Shown: positions 34,499 to 42,812 of the stretch, in pieces
Layout of the letters: every line of letters begins with the position of its first letter
Numbering within the stretch: position 1 is the stretch's first letter
NCBI GenBank assembly: GCA_035772735.1
Contig: JASDFA010000007.1
Location: 40,020,501 to 40,084,500, forward strand
DNA length: 64,000 nt
Source: Datura wrightii
Taxonomy: Eukaryota > Streptophyta > Magnoliopsida > Solanales > Solanaceae
Reading direction: 5' to 3'
The notes under the pieces: model-generated
What the model was told of the DNA's origin: nothing
Databases searched by the model: none
The model's input: only the letters and a program-made list of their open reading frames with translations
Translations under genes and position numbers: made by a program

Positions 34499-34583
34499 TT
34501 TCACATTTCATGCTCAAAACTCCTTTTTTCGGATTATGACTTAGCCCTTGCACACTTGAACAAACATATTAATTCAAAGTTGT

Positions 34584-34667
34584 CTTGGGTTGTCTCCCAA
34601 GTAGCGTCTGATTTAAAGTCGCAGCATGACATAGGTATCTTGATTATTCAGACTTTATCAAGATACC
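34584..34667 (-). ncRNA. Two-hairpin RNA-like module of element E
   Basis: Read on the minus strand: a 10-bp stem GGTATCTTGA/TCAAGATACC with a 14-nt loop containing TCTGAATAA, a 32-nt linker with TTAAATCAGACGCT, then an 18-nt hairpin CTTGGG-AGACAA-CCCAAG. Two more copies with the same geometry and compensatory changes are in F (41412-41495 and 41498-41582). It lies just after gag, at the pol-deletion junction. Called ncRNA for lack of a better class; it is probably a cis element of the genomic RNA. Confidence 0.55.
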
Positions 34668-34739
34668 TAATGGGCTCATGGTCACATATAGTTACCCTCA
34701 TTCCGAGGTTTAGGAACGGTTTCACTAGGAAAAGTTCCC

Positions 34740-36056
34740 TTTTTCCTTTGATTTAATGAGCCTGAGATTTTCCGCACCTGCTGCTCCAATTGTTTGATGG
34801 AGGTCAATTGAGAGTCAACCAATTAACTCAGGCTTGAAAGTTCCCCTCTCATCTCTTTAACTACCAATTCCGTAGAGTCCACCTTTTTCATCATACAACT
34901 CATCATATCTTCCAGCCTTGATGTTCCAAAGTTGTTTACAGCATGTCCCCTTGCCTGTGGAGGCACATATGCTCCACTTCTATCATTTTTTGGGGCTTCT
35001 CGATCCTTCATTGCCCTTGGTCCCTTTGCCCGGTTTGGTCATAGTCATTGTTCCCATAATAGTTCCGACCTTGATTTTTTTAGCCTTGACGTCAAGAGTC
35101 TTGGTTAGACCCTTGGGTGTAAGCCCAGAAATTCCCCTAATTATTAACAAAATTTGCTTCTTCTCAATCTCAGGGTAATGATTGTCATACCTAGGTCTTC
35201 TCTCTTACGCATTCACTGCGTGCACCTTTTGAGTGTTTGAAGAAGTGAGGTGCTTTGGTGATCAACTCGAGTTGGGTCTTAAGATGGGTCATGTCTTGGT
35301 CCCATTCCTCTTCCTTTTTTCACTGCTCTGCTGTCATTCCTCTTGAGTGGCTCATAGCATCTACCTCAAATTCTCGAGTTTTCCATGCCCTGTTCATCTT
35401 GGTCATCTTATTTAGTATCTAACTGGCCTCTACAAAGGTGTGGGTTATCATGGACCCCTCAGCAATCCCATTTGCTACGGCTTTGTTTGATGCACTAAGT
35501 GACCTATAGAACACTTCCAAAAGGACCTTCTCAAGGAGCTTGTGGTGATAGACTCATCCAGTAGCTCATTCAGCCACAAAGTGGCTTCCCCAGCTAATGA
35601 GCATGGAAATAAGCGGAGTCTTATTTCCTCTTGAGATACTCCAGGCAATCTGTACGTATTGCAGATACCTATGAAATTCATCAGATGCCGATTTGGATCT
35701 TCGCCAGACAAACCATTTAACAACCCCTTCATGCTCAGCAGGTGCATTATAGTACTTGTAACGTCAAATTTTGCATTCACTGGCAGTGGGGCTAGAAAAA
35801 ATGGCTCTAGTGTAACTGACCTCCTCTTGCTCATACTCCCCCTCAAACAACACATTTCTTATGTCATTTCATCCATGATGACGAGCGGGTTCTGTCGGTT
35901 TCTGTCTGCTAAAGCAGCAGCCAATTGGGTGGCATCGGCTCTTCTAGCTATATCGGGTAGCCAAGCCTCTTCCGCTCTTCGCACTGCTTCAACCTGTTGT
36001 GTCTCGTTCAAATCTTCCTTTGGTAGGAGGTTGAGTTGTGCCCTCGGGTTCTCCAT
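34740..36056 (-). pseudogene. gag: Element E gag, disrupted
   Basis: Starts at ATG 36056 (MENPRAQLNLLPKEDL). The capsid-like domain at 35855-35530 reads NRHLMNFIGICNTYRLPGV and RLRLFPCSLAGEATLWLNEL, typical of Athila-like gag. A stop lies at 35861-35859 between N-terminus and domain, a deletion follows NELLDES, and later parts carry stops (the MNRAWKTREFEV region near 35350). The C-terminal part (SGAYVPPQARG, LEDMMSCMMKKVDS, a coiled-coil-like stretch) is open at 35011-34823. Sequence then runs into non-coding DNA; no zinc knuckle or protease is seen. Confidence 0.8.
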
Positions 36057-36167
36057 GAAAACATGTGGCTAGTCAAATAAAAAAGAAAAACAAAACAAAA
36101 TGTAACATATGAAATAAGATTACAAGTTAAGCTCAAACACTGATTAACTATTTCAAAACTGTACTCT

Positions 36168-36182
36168 CCGGTAACGGCGCCA
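36168..36182 (-). other. Primer binding site of element E
   Basis: Minus-strand TGGCGCCGTTACCGG lies 5 nt beyond the LTR. It is close to the TGGCGCCGTTGCCGGGG primer site usual in Athila/Tat elements, commonly matched to Asp-tRNA. Confidence 0.85.
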
Positions 36183-36187
36183 AAATT

Positions 36188-37287
36188 TGATCATGCCCAA
36201 ATTACACCTTGCAATTGAAGTATAAAGTAGTCTCTGTCAAATATAGTAACCAAAAAAGGTTGGGGTCAATCCCACAAGGAACAAGAAGAAACAATATGTT
36301 AACGATGCAAATAAGCTAACTTGTAATCAATATTTCGTAAGGGTGTTTGCAAATAAAAATAAAAAGAAAATCACACTAAGACTTGTTCGGATGTTTATCA
36401 AATTACTAAGACTAAACTAGGATTGTGTTCCCCGTGACTTCATGACTTAGTAGGCTTTTACTAGTGATCTATCCTGGTGAATTTTTTGTAAGACTTATGT
36501 TTAGTACATCTAATGTTTCTTGACTTAAAGACTACACTTATCTCCTCTCGATCTCAAAGTGCATGTGTTAAGTGTGCCAATAGACATTAGATGCTTTCCA
36601 TCCATCTTCTCTCGGTCTCAAAAATGTGTACATTAAGCTTTGCAATAATTCTTGACTTTAACTATCCTCGGTTAGAACTTAAGTTAATTAGATAAGAATT
36701 ATTAATCTCAAATTGCCATTGTTACTCTTTTTTCCTAACTTCAACTACCTTGGTTGGGAAAGATGAAGATACGGGCTTATTTCAACGTTTGCAACTGCTC
36801 AAACTTTAATTACAACAAATAGAATACCGATACACTTAATTCACCATTCAATAATCACTATTTTGTTATGCCTACATTTGTTAATCTATCATAGTTCCCA
36901 TAACCCTAGTCTAAGAGATTTAGCCACTCATGTTTATGAGAAAAAATAGAAGATGTGGAAGAAATCATAATTAAATACTTTCTTTAGTATAAACTTTGTT
37001 CAAAAAAATCTCCAAGACAAAAGGTTCCACAAGAACTTGATAAATTTTCAGCAAGAACTCAACTAATCTATTACACAAAGTATGAATTGTGCAACAAATT
37101 AGTTGTAAACTCTATATGGTATTTTCTAGCACTAAAATTCCACACCTAAGACATAAAATAAAGGGTATTTATAATAGTAGATAAATCCTTCATTGTCCCT
37201 TCCTGGATTTGAATTGGGTTTTGCAGTTTAATTTCCTAAGCGAAATGGGATTTGCAAATTCTGGTCGGCTGGACTATGCTGCGTGCC
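36188..37287 (-). repeat. 5' LTR of element E, truncated by element F
   Basis: Aligns with 29737 to about 30840 of the 3' LTR, including the minus-strand TATAAATA (tatttata at 37166-37173). About 320 bp of the U3 start are missing: the match ends at 37287 and the F LTR begins at 37288. The missing piece does not reappear after F. Confidence 0.87.
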
Positions 37288-37454
37288 TGATGTGTCATGA
37301 TTTTACGGCACCTTCGACACTTAAAACCAAGAAATTATGCACATTCCAGTTATGTTTATATGGGTATAAGGTATTTTGTGCTTAATGTGCAGGAAAATAG
37401 GTCTGGAAGTGATTTTGATTGAATTAATGTTAAAAACAACTGAAAAGGTGATTG

Positions 37455-37870
37455 CTAGACACATAACGAGTCGTTGGCAGTTGGCACGACCCGTCACTTA
37501 AGGCATTGGCAAAAAGATGAAGCTTGGAAGATACAAGGCAGTACACTTGACGAGTTGGAGAAACTACTCGTTAACGAGTCGTGAGGTCAACCGTTAGGTT
37601 TTGAAGAGAAAAGTTCAACCAAGTGTCTAGTGGAGTTGACGACCGACATCACGAGTCGTCACCAGAAGGAATGACTCGTTGACAAGCTTCTGGAACCATC
37701 CGTGAAGTGCACTAGATTTTTTGAGGAAATAGACCGCGAGGGACCTAACGACTCGTGCTAAGGCATGAAGAGTCGTTGGGTGACCCGTTGCCAAGCCTGG
37801 GTATGCTGCTGAGGATGACTAATTTAAGCAAGGAAAAACTCTTCAGGAGGCCTAACGATCCGCCACCTAG
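37455..37870 (+). promoter_or_regulatory. U3 array of ACGASTCGT palindromes
   Basis: Exact copies at 37466-37474, 37574-37582, 37651-37659 and 37748-37756, with several one-base variants (for example ATGACTCGT, AAGAGTCGT), all upstream of the TATA box at 37929. Phrases such as CATCCGTGAAG recur in the internal arrays of this element. An enhancer role is inferred. Confidence 0.6.
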
Positions 37871-37928
37871 CCCGTTGCCACTACCGACCTGATTTCTTAA
37901 TTTATTTAGGAAAAGGATTTCTTTGTAT

Positions 37929-37936
37929 TATAAATA
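37929..37936 (+). promoter_or_regulatory. TATA box of the F LTR
   Basis: TATAAATA downstream of the palindrome array, matching the TATAAATA of the E LTR on the other strand. Confidence 0.6.
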
Positions 37937-38865
37937 TGATGTTTTAGGTTTATTTTAAAGAGAGATTTTTTAAAATGATTCTAGGATGATTTCTGAGATA
38001 TTCTAAGATGATATTGTGAGGATATTCTTGATAGAATTTTCACACAATTGTTCTTGATTCAAGACACGAATGCTACATTGGAATTTTATTCAATCTACAT
38101 AGTTTTTATTCTACAATACTTTGTAAGTTGCAATTATGATTTCTTCTATCTTTTGTGATTGCGATAATACAAACATGAGTAGCTAAACCCAAAAACTAGG
38201 TTTGTAGGAACCAAGATGAGTTAACACACATAAGTAAAAATACCTAGTGATTCTTGAACGGGGGTTTATGCATGTGTTGTTTTTCCCTTCGTTTTGATTA
38301 ATTCTTGACGGTTGCAAACGTTAGGACTTGCCTTATTCTTACTTACTGAATCAAGGAAGTAAAGAATAGGAAAAAGGGATTAACAATGGAGATTTGAGGC
38401 TACCAACCCTCATCTAATAGCTTGAACTTGTCTGAGGGATAGTTAATCAGATATTAAGGGTAAGGATCAACTAAAGAATACCCGTATACAGACCAAGAAA
38501 ATCATCTAGATAGGAGACCAACCATTTAGGTGAACCTAACTTACCAATATTGCATGTTAAATATCGGAATAGATCACTAATGTATAGTTCTTGTGGTTAT
38601 GAAATCTTGGGGAACACAATCCTAGTCTAGTCATATATTGAATACAAACCAAAGTTGATACAAGCATTTATTAGTTTACTTTTGTTTATTATTCTATATT
38701 TTCCCCCTTTGGAAATAAGTCAATCAATAGTAATAGTTATTCGCGTTAACCTAAGTTCTTACCCTATTCCTTGTGGGATCGACCTCAACCTTTGTTGGGT
38801 TCTATATTTTACAATCGACCGCTTATATCTCAATTGCAAGGTGTAATTTGGGCAACATCAAATTT

Positions 38866-38882
38866 TGACGCCCTTGCCGGGG
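38866..38882 (+). other. Primer binding site of element F, mutated
   Basis: TGACGCCCTTGCCGGGG lies 5 nt after the LTR. It differs from the usual Athila/Tat site TGGCGCCGTTGCCGGGG at two positions. Confidence 0.8.
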
Positions 38883-38991
38883 AATACGGTTAAGGATTTT
38901 GTTAATTGTGTTAGCTGTACTATTAGTTCTTATTTTTTTGTTTTATTTTTCTTTTGTTGTTTTGGTTGCTTAACAGGTCTTAGGTTTGTGC

Positions 38992-40920
38992 ATGCCCAAC
39001 ACTAGAAGTCAAGGACATCCCTTGATACCAATTGATCACGAACTTGAGATAACGTTAAGAAACCTGAGGAGAATGGCCAACATACATGAGCAAGAAACCA
39101 TGGACCAAGCCACAGCAAGGATGTTGGCCGAAGAGCAAGCTCGGGCTAGAGATCGTGAATTAGCCAGAGTTTCTAAAGAGCAGCATCTAGCTGCAGAAGC
39201 TGAATGAGCTAGATGACCCAGAGGTCCAGAGCACCAGCGAGATCGATATTTTGATGAGGAAGATGATGCGGACATAGATGAAGCTGGTGCCACTGGAGCG
39301 ATAGTTCCTCCTCCTTTGCCTGCTGGGCAAAGTTTGATATTACAAGTGCAATGATTTAACTGCTGAATATGAAGGGAATATTTGCAGGTCATGCATCCGA
39401 CAACGCCCATGCTAATTTGACAAATTTCATGGGTATATGCAAGGCATACAAGCAGCCAGGGGTCAGCCAAGACGCAATCAGATTGAGGTTATTTCCTTTC
39501 TCTCTTGGGAGTGAGGCGACGATGTGGTTGGATGAGCTGCCGAATGATTCCATCACTACTTGGGGATGAAATATATAATTTCAGGTTCTTCCCACCATCT
39601 AAGGTGTTGTAGCTAAAGAATAAAATATATAATTTCAGGCAGCTAAATTTTGAGGCACCCCATGAGACCTGGCTAAGATTCAACAAAAAGCTCAAGAAGG
39701 TTCCAAACCGTAGGATTTTGGATGACACATTATTGGAGATCTTTTACCGGTCCCTGAATGCCAACACAAAGGCGGTTGTTGATACCGTCTCAGGAGGATC
39801 CTTTATGAGTCATACTTATGCAGAAGCTGCGGAGTTGCTGGAAAGGATCACAAAAACCAACCGAGCTTGGCACACTAGAGAGTCAGAGGTTCCGGCTGGT
39901 TCTTATATGGTTGGTATGTCTACCGAACAATAGAGAAAAGATGAGGAGCGTGACTAGGACATTGAAGAAATAAAGACCACCATGGGGTTGCTTGCCAAAC
40001 ACTTAATGGGAATAGGAGTAGAAAAGGTGAACACTGTAGGTTCTCAGGGCAAGACCCCGAGAATTGATGGTTGCGAGTCTGAGTCTGAAGAAGATTTCAA
40101 TTATTTGAATGATTAGAGGATGGGTTCCCGGACCAACACCCAAGGGTCTAACCAAGACTCTTGGCATCAAGTTCAAGGGAACCAAGGTCGGAACTTCTAC
40201 AAGGATAATAATTTCAACCAGGGTCAATACCGGGAAAATGATAGGGGTGGAAGAGCTAGAGTCAAGCGGTTCAAGGGTCGAAGATATGCTTTACAAAGTG
40301 CTCAAGCAGAAGGAGGAAACAGACAACCACTTTAAGGAGCTCCGCGCTGATATTTCGGGCTTAAACCAAAAGGTGGAGTCACATGCTATGTCAATCAGGA
40401 AAATTGAGCAGCAGATGAGTTATATTTCTGTTGCAGTGAATCAAAGGCAAAAAGGCACACTTCTCAGCAATACTGTTCAAAATTCAAAAAATGACAGTCA
40501 CTGTATGGCGGTCACTACTAGGAGCGGGAAGGCCACAGTTGATCCACCGAGGCCAGTTGTAGCTAAAGAGTTAGAAAGGCCCGGGTTGATAAATGATGAT
40601 GATGTAGTAGAGGTTGACAACCCAACTTTGGTTGGGAACTCAGATGTGCAAACTGCTCCGAGTAGTGCAAAGAAACAAGGAGATGCCCATGGGAAGGAGA
40701 AGGAGGCGCAGCAAAAACTCACAACAATTCCTAGACCTCCTCCTCCTTACCCCCAGTGCTTGAAGAAGAAAGCTGAAGATGGAAAATATCAAAAGTTTAT
40801 CTCTATGCTCAAGCAGCTGTCGGTGAATATCCCATTGGTGGAGGCACTTGAGCAAATGCCCGAATATGCCAAATTTATGAAGGACCTCATCACCAGAAAG
40901 AGAATCGTAAGTTTGAAACC
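38992..40920 (+). pseudogene. gag: Element F gag, disrupted
   Basis: ATG at 38992 (MPNTRSQGHPL) is the likely start. Parts in order: an acidic/coiled N-terminus, stops near 39206 and 39355, the capsid-like domain (NLTNFMGICKAYKQPGVS, LRLFPFSLGSEATMWLDEL, 39405-39555), a rearranged stretch 39570-39640, then FEAPHETWLRFNKKLKKV, NRAWHTRESEV and a Gln/Asn/Arg-rich segment (NQDSWHQVQGNQGRNF). After a frame change near 40250 the C-terminal part is open at 40109-41122 with a coiled-coil-like stretch and PRPPPPYPQC. The domain order matches E gag but extends further. Confidence 0.8.
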
Positions 40921-41421
40921 TACGGATAATCTGCATCATTGTGGTGCCATCACTACAAGGGTCCTGGCGCAGAAGAAGGAAGGCCTAGGTGCGTTTACTA
41001 TACCTTGCACCATAGGGGAGGTTGAGTTTGCAAGGGCGCTTTGTGACTTGGGAGCTAGCATAAATCTGATGTCGCTAACAGTATTTAAAAAGTTAGGCCT
41101 GGGAATCCCCACACCCATTTGAGGTGGCTACTGATGGCTGACCGAACAGTTAAAAAGTCGGTGGGGATTTTGTTTGATGTGCTAGTCAAAGTGGATAAGT
41201 TCATATTCCCAGAAGACTTCGTGATTCTGGACTGCGAAGTCAATTTAGAGGTCCCCATTATTTTGGGGCGACCATTCCTTGCAACAGGTAGGGCCCTAGT
41301 TGATGTAGAAGCAGGTCAGCTGAAATTTCGGTTGAACAAAGAAAAGGTTAGCTTCAACATTAGCCGAACCATGAAACAGCCCAAGGAATTCAGCATTGGA
41401 GGATGGAGAAGAGTCACTTGA
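40921..41421 (+). pseudogene. pro: Element F protease, frameshifted; pol missing
   Basis: CTIGEVEFARALCDLGASINLMSL-type sequence near 41010-41080 is the retroviral aspartic protease, with DLGAS as active-site motif, as in Athila-like elements. A frame change at about 41119 separates it from [18 protein letters not shown] and [20 protein letters not shown], the second half of the fold. The frame ends at TGA 41419-41421, which lies inside the first stem of the RNA-like module. No RT follows. Confidence 0.8.
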
Positions 41422-41495
41422 TGAATTCTGAGTAGTCAAGTGACTTGCGTCGTTCCGCGGCGTTAAATCAAGCGCTGCATGGGAGGTAACCCATG
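41412..41495 (+). ncRNA. Two-hairpin RNA-like module, first copy in element F
   Basis: 10-bp stem AGTCACTTGA/TCAAGTGACT (41412-41421/41436-41445), 14-nt loop containing TTCTGAGTAG, 32-nt linker with TTAAATCAAGCGCT, then CATGGG-AGGTAA-CCCATG (41478-41495). Its 5' arm overlaps the protease stop codon. Likely a cis RNA structure, inferred from compensatory changes. Confidence 0.55.
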
Positions 41496-41497
41496 GA

Positions 41498-41582
41498 GGT
41501 GTTTTGGGTGAAGTCTGAGTAGCCAAAACACCCACATCATGCCGCGACCTTAAATCAAGCGCTTCTTGGGAGTCAGCCCAAG
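41498..41582 (+). ncRNA. Two-hairpin RNA-like module, second copy in element F
   Basis: 10-bp stem GGTGTTTTGG/CCAAAACACC (41498-41507/41523-41532), 15-nt loop containing GTCTGAGTAG, 32-nt linker with TTAAATCAAGCGCT, then CTTGGG-AGTCAG-CCCAAG (41565-41582). It begins 2 nt after the first copy. Stem sequences differ from copy one but pairing is perfect. Confidence 0.55.
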
Positions 41583-41699
41583 TTGTAAACATAATAAAAA
41601 GTTAGTGTTAATGTTTGTTGATAGGTGCATGTGAATAAGATGGAAAATCTAAAGTTGGAACCAAAAACTGGAACTTTAGTTGTGGTGCAGAAAAATCAC

Positions 41700-42005
41700 A
41701 GAACGAGTCGTCATCTGACTTGACGACTCATTTAGTCATCCGTGAAGAGAACTGCAGAAAATAGGGGAGCAACGAGTGACTTCACGAGTCGTTTCTCAAA
41801 GGAACAAATCAATTAGTCCCCCCTCAGGTACACTGGATCTAAGACTGAATTAAAAGAAAAAGGGTGATGACGGTTCACTCAACGAATCGTTGGGAAACCA
41901 AACGAGTCGTCAAGTGACCCATACTGAAACTACAACACGCCAAGGACCACGACTCAGGGAATGACTCATTGGGTAACACCACGAGTCGTTACGCGAGTCG
42001 TTAGG
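41700..42005 (+). promoter_or_regulatory. Internal ACGASTCGT array 1 of element F
   Basis: Exact copies at 41703-41711, 41784-41792, 41902-41910 and 41981-41989, plus variants. It shares phrases with the U3 array of the same element (CATCCGTGAAG; GTACACTGGATCT against GTGCACTAGATTT), so the two arrays look related by descent. Confidence 0.55.
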
Positions 42006-42479
42006 TCCCAGGTAAGCTAGCATTAACCCGACCCATGACTAAAATTGGGAAAAGTTTCTTTTCTTAAAATCAATAACCCGATTCCATTCAAATACTCCCC
42101 GTTAAAATCACTTCAAATTTCCCTCTTCTCTTCTTCTCCTTCTTCACGCAAACCCATCAAAAACACCGTTAAAATCACCTTCATCACTGCACACACATTC
42201 GTTGAAGCACAAGCAATCTGCTATTGCACTCCATCTCTAATAAATTGCATTGTAAGTAATCTTCCCCACACAAACACTTTGAATAATTTTTGCATCACAT
42301 CAAGAAATTTTGAAGAACCATGTATAAGTGAGCTTTAATGTTCTTTGATTTACATTGTGTGCTTACGTGCCTTGTGATGTAGATGAACCCTAGGAAGTAT
42401 AAAACATTGATTTTCGGTCATGTAGTCACCTGGGTAGATGTTTAATTGAAGTTGTGTGTTTGTGGAATTGAGAACTGGA
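42006..42479 (+). promoter_or_regulatory. Leader-like region between the arrays of element F
   Basis: No gene. AACCCGACCCA near 42026 is shared with E in the matching position. A CT-rich tract (about 42118-42152), then A/C-rich leader-like sequence and a GTAAGT near 42252 follow. It looks like promoter plus 5' leader of a separate transcript for the 3' ORF; unproven. Confidence 0.35.
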
Positions 42480-42780
42480 AAGAAGAAGAAGATGAACAGG
42501 AACTCTTGAGCACGAGTCACATCATGAGTCGTTGGGTCACCAAATGACTCATCATAAAACTCGTGCTGAATGGGAAAAATAAACTATTAAAGCAGTGTAC
42601 TTGACGAGTGACCTAACGACTCGTTGCCTCTGGTAATGACTCGTTGGAGCAAATCATCAAGTACACTGGACCTGCTTGAAAAATGTCTAGCCTGGGGTAA
42701 CAAGTGAATTCCCTAATCGTTACCAGAGGCAACAACTCGTTTAGTCACCCGTCAGGGCCACTGGCACCAGCTAAAAAAAT
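42480..42780 (+). promoter_or_regulatory. Internal ACGASTCGT array 2 of element F
   Basis: An exact ACGACTCGT at 42616-42624 and many variants end about 30 bp before the 3' ORF. CAGTGTACTTGACGAGTG near 42594 recalls CAGTACACTTGACGAGTT in the U3 array and CAGTGCACTCGATG in the D LTR. Confidence 0.5.
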
Positions 42781-42812
42781 ATTTTCTATTTCATCTTCTC
42801 TTGTGTATTAAC

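Larger units (their letters stand above)
29737..37287 (-). mobile_element. Element E: Athila-like element lacking pol
   Basis: Minus strand. The 5' LTR (36188-37287) is cut short by element F. Then come a GGCGCC-type primer site, gag (36056 to about 34740), a two-hairpin RNA-like module (34584-34667), a GC-rich repeat array, a 3' ORF (34131-33087), a 1.9-kb spacer, a polypurine tract and a full 3' LTR (29737-31158). No protease, RT, RNase H or integrase sequence is visible; gag runs directly into the module that normally lies after pol. It would have been a non-autonomous element. Lineage assigned from gag, primer site and 3' ORF type. Confidence 0.82.
37288..38860 (+). repeat. 5' LTR of element F
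   Basis: 1573 bp, from TGATGTGTCATGA to CAACATCA. U3 is 37288 to about 37928, with TATAAATA at 37929-37936. The last 60 bp resemble the end of the E LTR (CAATTGCAAGGTGTAATTTG), showing kinship. Only one copy is in the window, so its start rests on the junction with E. Confidence 0.8.

Noticed and set aside
34322..34756. Plus-strand frame of 144 codons with repeated Ala-Leu-Arg phrases
   Set aside because: Antisense to element E and produced by the GC-rich tandem array; the element reads on the minus strand.
37455..42780. ACGASTCGT arrays as a CRISPR or satellite array
   Set aside because: Spacing is irregular, units vary and the motif is very short; the DNA is plant and the arrays lie in retrotransposon LTRs and internal regions.
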